Origin: a virus
Length of the DNA stretch: 64,000 bases
Direction: 5' to 3' (one strand)
Virus record (IMG/VR): IMGVR_UViG_3300027631_000002
Coordinates: 1-64,000 of that record
Shown: positions 22,893 through 30,207 of the stretch, in pieces
Layout: every line of letters begins with the position of its first letter
How positions within the stretch are numbered: position 1 is the first letter of the stretch
Program-made: the position numbers and the translations under genes
The notes under the pieces: generated by a model
Seen by the model: only the letters and a program-made list of their open reading frames with translations
Database searches by the model: none
What the model was told of the DNA's origin: nothing

Positions 22893-23318
22893 ATGATATA
22901 TCCAGGAACACACTCACTAAAATTAAGGGAAGACAAAGAAACACGTCTTTCTGTATCAGAATTAGATGGTAATTTTAAATACCTAAATAATCTAGCTTCT
23001 TCATCTGCATCACAAGAGTCTTATAGAAATTTAACTTTATCTGACTTTGTTACTAATTCATTTACTGCATCAACTACAGATACTTATTTATTTGTAGAAT
23101 GTCCAATTGCACAATATTTAAACATTTATCTTCCTGATCCAGCGGATATGCCAGGGAAGAAGTTATCTTTTGTAAAAACTGATAATAATTATGAAAATGA
23201 GGTTACATTACACGGAACATTTAATGTTGAGACTTTTTATTCTTTATATGGTTCGGGTTCTACTGCGACATTTGTTAGTAATGGTATTGCTTGGTGGTTG
23301 GTGCATAACTGGGGCTAA
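22893..23318 (+). CDS. Small tail-fibre-type protein
   Basis: A 141-residue protein. The N-terminus HSLKLREDKETRLSVSELDG matches the head of the giant adhesin at 11989 (YSLTLRSEKNSRLTIAEMDN), a domain frequent in T4-like fibre proteins. The C-terminal half is a beta domain (PGKKLSFVKTDNNYENEVTLHG ... GIAWWLVHNWG). Likely a short fibre tip or decoration attached through the common head. Confidence 0.7.
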   Translation: MIYPGTHSLKLREDKETRLSVSELDGNFKYLNNLASSSASQESYRNLTLSDFVTNSFTASTTDTYLFVECPIAQYLNIYLPDPADMPGKKLSFVKTDNNYENEVTLHGTFNVETFYSLYGSGSTATFVSNGIAWWLVHNWG

Positions 23319-23346
23319 CAAAATTTAATTAAAAATAAATAGAATT

Positions 23347-23955
23347 ATGAAATACTATATAACACAACATTATACAATAGAACATAAAGAATTATATGAT
23401 TTAACAAGTCCTATAAATAAAAAGTATGCAGAGGATAACACATTTGAATATGTTTCAAGTGATATTAAAAGATGTCCTGAAAGAGCTGCTTGGTGGGAGA
23501 AAATTGCATGGTTGAAAGAATTTTTATCTTCAATTGAAGACGGTAGTTATGTTGTTTATCAAGATTGTGATAGTATTAGTGTAGGTGGTGATTTGAAATC
23601 TTTATTACACGAAGGTTCTGAATGGGGTCAAGTTGAACTTAGATCAGGTTTTGGTGGTAGAACACCAAATGGTTGGTTCAACGCAGGTGTTATTATTTTA
23701 ATAAACACGCAGGATGTTAGAGATTTTCTACAAAGAGTATGGGATAGAAATGATGATACCGATGAAACATCTATAAATAAAGAGATTAAGTCTCAAAATG
23801 GAACTATTGGTAGAGGTAAAAAAGTTACTAGTTTAGATGTTGAACTTAATTGTTGGAACAATAATAAACACTTAGCATCTGATATAATAATAAAATCTTG
23901 GCACGGTATAACATACCAAGATAAAATCAATTTAATTAGAGATTATATAAAATAA
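23347..23955 (+). CDS. GT-A-type glycosyltransferase
   Basis: A 202-residue protein with the pattern of galactosyltransferase-like GT-A enzymes: WWEKIAWLKEFLSSIEDG, then VVYQDCDSIS carrying the metal-binding DxD, then GWFNAGVIILINT. It would transfer a sugar from a nucleotide sugar to a protein, glycan or DNA. Placement after a fibre gene suggests virion or host-surface glycosylation (inference). Confidence 0.75.
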   Translation: MKYYITQHYTIEHKELYDLTSPINKKYAEDNTFEYVSSDIKRCPERAAWWEKIAWLKEFLSSIEDGSYVVYQDCDSISVGGDLKSLLHEGSEWGQVELRSGFGGRTPNGWFNAGVIILINTQDVRDFLQRVWDRNDDTDETSINKEIKSQNGTIGRGKKVTSLDVELNCWNNNKHLASDIIIKSWHGITYQDKINLIRDYIK

Positions 23956-23982
23956 AAAACCCCGTCAGAAGATGGGTTTTTT
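23955..23982. terminator. Intrinsic terminator
   Basis: Stem aaccccgtc-agaa-gatgggtt with A/T tracts between the convergent glycosyltransferase and phosphate-permease genes. Confidence 0.75.
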
Positions 23983-23988
23983 GTTTAA

Positions 23989-25053
23989 TTATCCTGAGAT
24001 ATATCTAAATAATAGAAATAATCCACAAGAAACTGCAATTGTTACTGGTAGTGTAAGAATCCATGCAGATAATATTGTTTTTATTGTTTTTGTTTTTAAA
24101 TTATTTACTCCTTTTGATGCAACCATTGATCCTGCAATACCAGAACTTAATATGTGTGTTGTTGATACTGGTAGTTTAAATGCGGTTGATAATCCAATTG
24201 TAATTGCTGCAACTAATTCAGAAGAAGCTCCTTGTGCATAAGTTAAATGTTGTTTACCAATTTTCTCTCCAATTGTAACTACAATTCTTTTCCATCCAAT
24301 CATGGTTCCTAATCCTAATGAAGTAGCAATCATCCACATAACCCACATTGGTGGATTAGAAACATTGTCTAATGTAAAAGTAAGTGGTAAGAAAGCCATA
24401 AGAATAATCATAGCTAAACCGATTCCTTTTTGACCATCATTTCTTCCGTGAAAGAATGAAACTAACGTACAAGTGGATATAAGTATTGTTCTAATCCAAA
24501 ATGGTGGTGGGTTATCTCCATTGGGTTCTTCAAATACGTCTTTTCTTTTAACAACCTTGTTCAAAAACCACATTAAAAGAATTACCATAGTAAATCCTAA
24601 TAAAGGTGAGAAAGCTAGAGCTTTTCCTATATCAATAATTTTGCCCCAATTAGTATAATCTACTCCTGTTATAATAGAATAACCAACAGAAACTCCAATA
24701 ATTGATCCAATTAAGGTATGAGAAGAAGAGGCAGGGATTCCTTTATACCAAGTTGCTAAGTTCCAAAAAATAGCAGTAATTAAGATTGACATAACCATAC
24801 CCATCGTATGATAGATGTTACTATCTGTAAGTATTTCTTTAGGAATAAGTGTTACGATACTTAATGCAACACCTACACCACCAGTAATGAGACCGAGGAA
24901 ATTCATAATTCCTGACCAAACAACTGCTTGTTTAGGCTTTAAAGATTTTGTATAGATTACAGTGGCAACTGCATTTGCGGTATCGTGAAATCCATTGACG
25001 AATTCAAAGATACAAACCGCGAGTAAAGCTAAAATTAGCAAAGTTGTTAACAT
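23989..25053 (-). CDS. pit: PiT-family inorganic phosphate transporter
   Basis: A 354-residue inner-membrane carrier of about ten helices. Both PiT signature repeats are present: FVNGFHDTANAVATVIYTKS near residue 14 and GASSELVAAITIGLSTAFKLPVSTTH near 270. It would import phosphate with H+ or Na+ during infection, when nucleic-acid synthesis is limited by P. Complete and apparently functional. Confidence 0.92.
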   Translation of the reverse strand: MLTTLLILALLAVCIFEFVNGFHDTANAVATVIYTKSLKPKQAVVWSGIMNFLGLITGGVGVALSIVTLIPKEILTDSNIYHTMGMVMSILITAIFWNLATWYKGIPASSSHTLIGSIIGVSVGYSIITGVDYTNWGKIIDIGKALAFSPLLGFTMVILLMWFLNKVVKRKDVFEEPNGDNPPPFWIRTILISTCTLVSFFHGRNDGQKGIGLAMIILMAFLPLTFTLDNVSNPPMWVMWMIATSLGLGTMIGWKRIVVTIGEKIGKQHLTYAQGASSELVAAITIGLSTAFKLPVSTTHILSSGIAGSMVASKGVNNLKTKTIKTILSAWILTLPVTIAVSCGLFLLFRYISG

Positions 25054-25093
25054 AATAGTTTTTTTAGTATAGTTTTAAAAAAATAAAAGTTAT

Positions 25094-26500
25094 TTATTTT
25101 TTGATCATATGACTACATATTTCATCCATCCAACCGAGTTTCTGTGCAACCTGTGCTCCACTACATCCTTTAATAAAATCATTTCTAGTATTATATTTAA
25201 GTGCCTCTTCTTGACATCTTTCTTTTGTCCAATACCCAACTGGTCTTTTTTTAACTATCATGTGTGAACATATTTCATCCATCCAACCATTTCTACCAGC
25301 TACTTGTCCAGAAGGAGATCCTTTAATATAACTACTTCTGGTATTATATTTAAGTGCTTCTTCTCTACATCTTTCTTTTGTCCAATATCCTCTAGGTTTT
25401 ATATCTCGTATTTCCATATGACTACATATTTCATCTATCCAGCCATTTCTTTGTGCCGCTGCTGCCGCACCACCAGCACTTGTTTTAAAATCATTTAAGT
25501 TATTGTATTTAAGTGCTTCTTCTCTACATCTTTCTTTTGTCCAAGAACCGGCAGGATTAGTTTGTTTATCCATATGTGCACATATTTCATCCAGCCAACC
25601 ATTTTTATATGCTGAACTTTGTGCACCCCTAGATCCTAATTTGAATTTATAACGTTTATCATATTTTAGTGCTTCTTCTCTACATCTTTCTTTAGTCCAA
25701 TAGAAATCTCTTATAACCTTATCATAATCTTTACATATTTCATCGATCCATCCATATTTATATGCTGCAGCTATTGCACCTGGTGAACCTTTAGTAAAAT
25801 CAATTTTATTTTTATATTTAAGAGCTTCTTCTTTACATTTCTCTTTAGTCCATATAAGATAGTTACCACCAACATCTCCACCATTAGAAGTATTTAAAAC
25901 CTTATAGTTTCTATCTCTATATTCTTTAATAAGATTAATTTCCATCTTCACAGCATCATCAAGAGGTATAGGTTCTGGTGTTAATAATTTAGAAGTTGGT
26001 ATAAGTCCTGTTAATTTGATATAATCATATACTGAGGATTTTCTACTATTTTCAAGGGTATGTTGTATATTTCTACGTTTAAAGTCAGATGTTAAACCTA
26101 TATATACTGCATTATCTGGAAATGTATATATATATACAAATCTCTTTACACGATTACCTAAATAGCTCATATGGTCACATACCTCTTTTAACCAACCTCT
26201 TATTCTTGCTATACTATATGCAGTAGGTTCATTATTTCCAAATTCACTTCTACTATTATATTTAAGAGCAATTTCTTGACATCTTTCTTTTGTCCAATAT
26301 CCTTTAAAGTTTCTAAGTGGAATCATATGACTACACACTTCATCTAACCAGCCGTTTAAACGTGATGAATTATATGCTCTCTCCGAGAGTTTACGAAATT
26401 CACTTCTACTAGAATATTTTAAAGCTTCTTCTTGACATTTTTCTTTTGTCCAAATTTTTTTACCTTCGTTTATCTCATTAAAATTTTTTAAATGCTTCAT
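25094..26500 (-). CDS. GIY-YIG nuclease embedded in seven 45-50-residue repeats, N-tagged
   Basis: A 468-residue protein. The start MKHLKNFNEINEG fits the recurrent N-terminal tag. Seven repeats of the form WTKERCQEEALKYNTRSxF...GW(L/M)DEICSHM occur, two before and five after a GIY-YIG domain (about 130-215) with VYIYTFPDNAVYIGLTSDFK and the catalytic-type R and E. The repeats have a helix-turn-helix-like rhythm and probably bind DNA. It could be a homing-type or virion-delivered nuclease. Confidence 0.75.
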   Translation of the reverse strand: MKHLKNFNEINEGKKIWTKEKCQEEALKYSSRSEFRKLSERAYNSSRLNGWLDEVCSHMIPLRNFKGYWTKERCQEIALKYNSRSEFGNNEPTAYSIARIRGWLKEVCDHMSYLGNRVKRFVYIYTFPDNAVYIGLTSDFKRRNIQHTLENSRKSSVYDYIKLTGLIPTSKLLTPEPIPLDDAVKMEINLIKEYRDRNYKVLNTSNGGDVGGNYLIWTKEKCKEEALKYKNKIDFTKGSPGAIAAAYKYGWIDEICKDYDKVIRDFYWTKERCREEALKYDKRYKFKLGSRGAQSSAYKNGWLDEICAHMDKQTNPAGSWTKERCREEALKYNNLNDFKTSAGGAAAAAQRNGWIDEICSHMEIRDIKPRGYWTKERCREEALKYNTRSSYIKGSPSGQVAGRNGWMDEICSHMIVKKRPVGYWTKERCQEEALKYNTRNDFIKGCSGAQVAQKLGWMDEICSHMIKK

Positions 26501-26518
26501 AGTATTATATATAAAGTT

Positions 26519-26553
26519 AAAGAGATTGATATTATAAATATCAGTCTCTTTCT
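26519..26553 (-). terminator. Terminator after RNase P RNA
   Basis: Stem agagattgatatt/aatatcagtctct, imperfect by one pair, with U-rich sequence on the minus strand. Confidence 0.6.
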
Positions 26554-26558
26554 TAAAT

Positions 26559-26757
26559 ATAAGTAAGTGAGCTTAGCCGCGATTTTGTTCTATCCCATCA
26601 TTTATCTTTGCATCAACCCGTTCTCAAAGGGAAACCGACACCCTCGAATTGTTTGACTTGCTACTTCCTTAGTACAATCGACATTAGTCTCCTAAGTTAG
26701 GTTTTGTAGTCGCGAACTTCCTCTGTTTCCAGCGATAGGTTCTCTGCTTACTTATTG
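26559..26757 (-). ncRNA. rnpB: RNase P RNA, very short form
   Basis: Minus strand, about 200 nt. Ends close as AUAAGUAAG/CUUACUUAU (P1). The 5' core GAGGAAGUUCGCGAC and the 3' core AUCGCGGCU form helix P4, with the hallmark bulged U. AGAUAAAUGA followed by AGAAC matches conserved region V, and GUAGCAAGUCAAAC matches the bacterial GAGCAAGGCCAAA segment. The specificity domain is almost gone, replaced by CCUA-ACU-UAGG. Bacterial RNase P RNAs usually have 350-400 nt. It would remove 5' leaders from tRNA precursors with a protein subunit, perhaps the host's. Confidence 0.85.
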
Positions 26758-26773
26758 TAAAAGTACAAGATAG

Positions 26774-27193
26774 TTATAAAATTTTACTATTTATTTTTAA
26801 ATAAATTTTTTCTATATCATATCCTGTATTATATAGTCTAATAATTTCGGTAATTTCGTCTTTTTTTATTCCACATATTTTTCTATTTGCTGAATTATCT
26901 CTTTTATCTAACCATCTTAAATTTTTATATCTATTATCATTTCTTATTTTATTTATATGGTCTACTTCCCATCCATGTTCTTTTGCACCAAAAAAAACTT
27001 CTGCAATAATTCTATGTGATCGAAATGTTTTATTTTTATTTTTATTTTCATCTAGCGGTATTTTTAAATCTATCAATAGATAACCTTCTTTTTGTTGACG
27101 TTGTTTTAGTATTCTATTAGTTTTTATATTTCTGATTTCTCCGTCAGAAGATACTTCATAGTTATAATCTCTAAATTGTTTCCATATTTTCAT
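26774..27193 (-). CDS. NUMOD4-HNH homing-type endonuclease
   Basis: A 139-residue protein: NUMOD4-like start YEVSSDGEIRNIKTNRILK, HNH core RSHRIIAEVFFG...WEVDHINKIRNDNRYKNLRWLD, then SANR and a short helix-turn-helix-like tail (EITEIIRLYNTGYDIEKIY). Such free-standing nucleases cut unmarked relatives to spread the region they sit in. It lies just upstream of the RNase P RNA. Confidence 0.85.
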   Translation of the reverse strand: MKIWKQFRDYNYEVSSDGEIRNIKTNRILKQRQQKEGYLLIDLKIPLDENKNKNKTFRSHRIIAEVFFGAKEHGWEVDHINKIRNDNRYKNLRWLDKRDNSANRKICGIKKDEITEIIRLYNTGYDIEKIYLKINSKIL

Positions 27194-27232
27194 ATATCAT
27201 ATTTAATTTTTATAATCTATATATAAAAATAT

Positions 27233-27253
27233 AAAACCGACATTGTCGGTTTT
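27233..27253. terminator. Intrinsic terminator
   Basis: Stem aaaaccgaca-tgtcggtttt between the Pnk gene end and the HNH gene. Confidence 0.65.
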
Positions 27254-27259
27254 ATTCTC

Positions 27260-28165
27260 TTAAAACTGATGATTTCCTTGGTTCACGTTAAATACGAATA
27301 TACCTTCGTCATACCACATATCAACAACACTTAATCTATCGTCATAAACACAAAGTAAGTTATAATTTGGTTTAATATGATTTTCATATATTTCTTTTTT
27401 GATTAAAGTATCTTTTCTATAATCATCTTTTGGTCTCATATACATTTCATCGAACTCAATACCATGAAAGTCTAACCATTCTTCGGTAACTTCTCTACAA
27501 ACTTCATCACGACCAGTTACGATAATTACTTTTCTACCTTTATCTTTATGAAATTGTAATTGTTCTGATACAATTTCGTTTAAATCATCTTTATAAACTT
27601 GCATCCAATCGAATGGACCTCTACGACCCATAAGTGCAAGTGTACCATCGATGTCAAATATAACTGCACCTTGTTTCACAGAGTTAAAGTTTGGAGTTAA
27701 GTGAGGTCTTGTCATTTTTTTGACTGGTTGAAAGTCGAAAGAATCCATTAAGATTTTATATTCTTTATACATTTTATTGATAACAACTGGACCTACAGAC
27801 TTGTCTCTTTGTCTGTCTCGTTCTATCGCTTTGTCTTTTGATATATCAAAAACTTGATAGTCTATATCGGCACTAAACTTAAACTTCTCGATAATATTTT
27901 GAATATATTTATCTTTTAAATTAGTATTATCGACAATAACATTCATTTTTTTAAGTAATGATTGTTCAATTGTTGCATCTACTAATTCATTGATTATATT
28001 CTCAACTTTATTTTCTACAACTCCGGAATTTTTTAACATTTCTCTAAAGTCGTCTCTACTTACTCTGGTCCAATTATCATTTGTTTTCACAAAATCTTTG
28101 GCCCACGTAGATTTGCCGGAAGCAGGTACTCCGATAAGTATTTTTATTTTTGGATTTGTCTTCAT
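27260..28165 (-). CDS. pseT: Polynucleotide kinase / 3'-phosphatase
   Basis: A 301-residue protein, the same architecture as T4 Pnkp. The N-terminal kinase has P-loop GVPASGKST at 12-20, RVSRDDFREM and DRQRD. The C-terminal HAD phosphatase has DIDGTLALMGRRGPFDW from 171, VTGRDE and YDDR. It converts 2',3'-cyclic or 3'-phosphate and 5'-OH ends to ligatable ends, the first step of tRNA repair after anticodon-nuclease attack. The partner ligase lies two genes away. Confidence 0.93.
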   Translation of the reverse strand: MKTNPKIKILIGVPASGKSTWAKDFVKTNDNWTRVSRDDFREMLKNSGVVENKVENIINELVDATIEQSLLKKMNVIVDNTNLKDKYIQNIIEKFKFSADIDYQVFDISKDKAIERDRQRDKSVGPVVINKMYKEYKILMDSFDFQPVKKMTRPHLTPNFNSVKQGAVIFDIDGTLALMGRRGPFDWMQVYKDDLNEIVSEQLQFHKDKGRKVIIVTGRDEVCREVTEEWLDFHGIEFDEMYMRPKDDYRKDTLIKKEIYENHIKPNYNLLCVYDDRLSVVDMWYDEGIFVFNVNQGNHQF

Positions 28166-28202
28166 GATTTTATAATTTTTACAAATGTAGTTATTTAAAA
28201 TT

Positions 28203-28232
28203 AAAAACCACTCATTATGAGTGGTTTTTTTT
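28203..28232. terminator. Bidirectional intrinsic terminator
   Basis: Stem aaaaccactcat/atgagtggtttt with flanking A/T tracts. Confidence 0.75.
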
Positions 28233-28440
28233 ATCCTCCGTAAGCGTCAACTATATAACCTTGTCTAACTCTAAAATTTATTCTATTAGGATTTGCGTCC
28301 ATTTCTAACATCTTTGACTGACCATCTTCTTCAGTTATTCTTACTGTAAATCCACCATCTTGTGCATACTTTGTTGCTTCTTCGATAGTTTTACCCTCAT
28401 ACTCTCCTTGAGTAATTAAGCCAAAATTTCTTAATGCCAT
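28231..28440 (-). CDS. I78-inhibitor-like small protein
   Basis: A 69-residue protein with GKTIEEATKYAQDGGFTVRITEEDG ... NRINFRVRQGYIVDAYGG, the layout of the potato-inhibitor-like I78 family (R-N-V/F-x-V near the end and terminal G). It may inhibit a host protease; only the fold resemblance is seen. Confidence 0.6.
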   Translation of the reverse strand: MALRNFGLITQGEYEGKTIEEATKYAQDGGFTVRITEEDGQSKMLEMDANPNRINFRVRQGYIVDAYGG

Positions 28441-28469
28441 AATTTTATTTTATTTTATTTTTTATACAA

Positions 28470-28497
28470 AAAAAGATAAACAAAGTTTATCTTTTTA
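28470..28497. terminator. Intrinsic terminator
   Basis: Stem aaaaagataaac/gtttatcttttt with a 3-nt loop. Confidence 0.7.
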
Positions 28498-29131
28498 TTT
28501 CTGCCTTTTCCCAATTTCTGGTCCAGTGAACATCCGTGCTAACGTGACCTTTTCTTACCCATTTCATTACGTTATCTGCAAAGTCGTCATTATGAAACAT
28601 TCCTGCCGTTCTTACTACGATACCTTCTCTTTGTCCACCTAATTCAGATGGTTTACTTACTAAATCTTCTACAATTTGTTGTAATTCTTTAGAAGAATTT
28701 ACGACTCCTTTGAATAAAACAGGTACAGTTGGTATATCTAATAGATAAGAATACTCTTCTACTTTTTCCCAAGGGATCCAAATATCATTATCTCTTATAC
28801 CAAAAATATAGAAGTATGATTCTAGGTTAGTGTATTCAATAGAGTGAATACCTTCCATATTTTCTCCGAATAAGAAAACACCGTCTCCTAATTCATCTTC
28901 AACTGATAATTTATGTAATTGTCTAACTTCTCTTGACCAAGGTGATGTAGTAAAAGTTGCATGACTTCTTGCATAAACCCCTTCATCTGTCATTCCACAA
29001 TTCTCACCATCTAACTTTTCAGTAATAACGATTTCAGTACCTAATAATGATTCTACACTATCAGATATTCTATCATCATTTGTTGATCCTGGTGACCAGG
29101 GTAAATGATATGTTCTGTTATACTTACTCAT
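28487..29131 (-). CDS. RNA ligase (covalent nucleotidyltransferase)
   Basis: A 214-residue ligase core. Motif I is EKLDGEN with nucleophile K39, motif III is FGENMEGIHSIEY, motif IV is EGIVVR near 169 and motif V is KWVRKGH near 189. This matches compact phage RNA ligases of the Rnl2/PF09414 type. Together with the Pnk/phosphatase at 27260 it forms an RNA break-repair pair beside the tRNA/RNase P region. Confidence 0.85.
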   Translation of the reverse strand: MSKYNRTYHLPWSPGSTNDDRISDSVESLLGTEIVITEKLDGENCGMTDEGVYARSHATFTTSPWSREVRQLHKLSVEDELGDGVFLFGENMEGIHSIEYTNLESYFYIFGIRDNDIWIPWEKVEEYSYLLDIPTVPVLFKGVVNSSKELQQIVEDLVSKPSELGGQREGIVVRTAGMFHNDDFADNVMKWVRKGHVSTDVHWTRNWEKAEIKR

Positions 29132-29179
29132 GATTTCTATTTTTTACAAATATATATAATAAAATTGATTATAAAAAAT

Positions 29180-29206
29180 AAAAGCCTTACTTTGTAAGGC
29201 TTTTTT
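29180..29206. terminator. Intrinsic terminator
   Basis: Stem aaaagccttac-aaagtaaggctttt type (aagcctta/taaggctt) with flanking A/T tracts. Confidence 0.75.
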
Positions 29207-29207
29207 A

Positions 29208-30044
29208 TTATTTATTGAACTCGTCAAATTTTAAAAGTTTTGATTCAACAACTACTTCTTTTGCAGTGTTACCTCTTCTTTCAATTGCTTTCCATTTCTT
29301 ATCTAAGAAAGCTAACTTAGCTTTATCAATTTTACAGTTTCTATCTGAAATGTTTCCTTCGTTAAAAAGTGAAATCATTTCGTCCATACTTAATGTAGGA
29401 TGTTTTTTATCAAACAAAGGATCTGGATGTGACCAACCAAATTTGAATAACCAGTTCAGCATAGCTGCTTTACTGAAGTCTTGATAGTCTGCAGTAGTAC
29501 CGTTACCTTTTCTCTTAGATAATTTAGCATTACCTTCAAAAAGTAAACCAGCATGTGTGATAACTGGAAATGTTTTATCTCCTTCTACTTCACAAATCTT
29601 ATCCCATATTAAGTGTTGCTTTACCTCATTTGCAATGTGGTCAACACCTCTGATGATGTTAGTTACATCATAATCGTAGTCGTCTAAGATTGAACAAAAG
29701 TTGTAAGTAGGGAATCCGTTATTTCTAAGGATAACCATTGAGTACTCTCCCATATCTAATTCATAACCGTTCTCAGTTTTAGTACCGATTTTCTCAGCAA
29801 CTTCTTTGTAACGGTCTAACCTTTCAGATTGTCTGAATGTGATGTCATGATCTAATCCAAAATCTGCCATCTGCTCATAGATATAATCAATCCATTCTGG
29901 TTTATTTCTTTCTTGGTCAGTATCATCAATTCTTAAAATGAATGTACCGTTATTCGCTCTTGCTTGAAGCCAAACAAGTAATGCTGTACGTAAGGTTCCT
30001 AAATGGAAGAAGCCCGTGGGGCTCGGAGCAACACGTGTTACCAT
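29208..30044 (-). CDS. gltX: Glutamyl-tRNA synthetase catalytic core lacking anticodon domain
   Basis: A 278-residue class I synthetase. HIGH-type motif PSPTGFFHLGTLRTALL (7-23), LRIDDTDQER, RGVDH, and the KMSKS-equivalent KLSKRKG at 174-180 are intact. It retains a remnant of the stem-contact fold (SMDEMISLFNEGNISD), then stops; full GluRS has about 470-500 residues with a C-terminal anticodon-binding cage. Its size resembles Glu-Q-tRNA(Asp) synthetase, which also lacks that domain. It could charge the Glu-scaffold tRNAs of this phage. Confidence 0.85.
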   Translation of the reverse strand: MVTRVAPSPTGFFHLGTLRTALLVWLQARANNGTFILRIDDTDQERNKPEWIDYIYEQMADFGLDHDITFRQSERLDRYKEVAEKIGTKTENGYELDMGEYSMVILRNNGFPTYNFCSILDDYDYDVTNIIRGVDHIANEVKQHLIWDKICEVEGDKTFPVITHAGLLFEGNAKLSKRKGNGTTADYQDFSKAAMLNWLFKFGWSHPDPLFDKKHPTLSMDEMISLFNEGNISDRNCKIDKAKLAFLDKKWKAIERRGNTAKEVVVESKLLKFDEFNK

Positions 30045-30207
30045 AGTTTAATTTTTTATTTTGTTTATATATTAAATTTCTTTTACAAAAATATATCATT
30101 TAATTCAAATAAACAAACTTACTCATACAAGTTTTTGTTATTTTTAATTCGTATAAATTAGGATTTTGATTATAAAATAATAATATATACTTAAAAATAT
30201 TTTTTTT

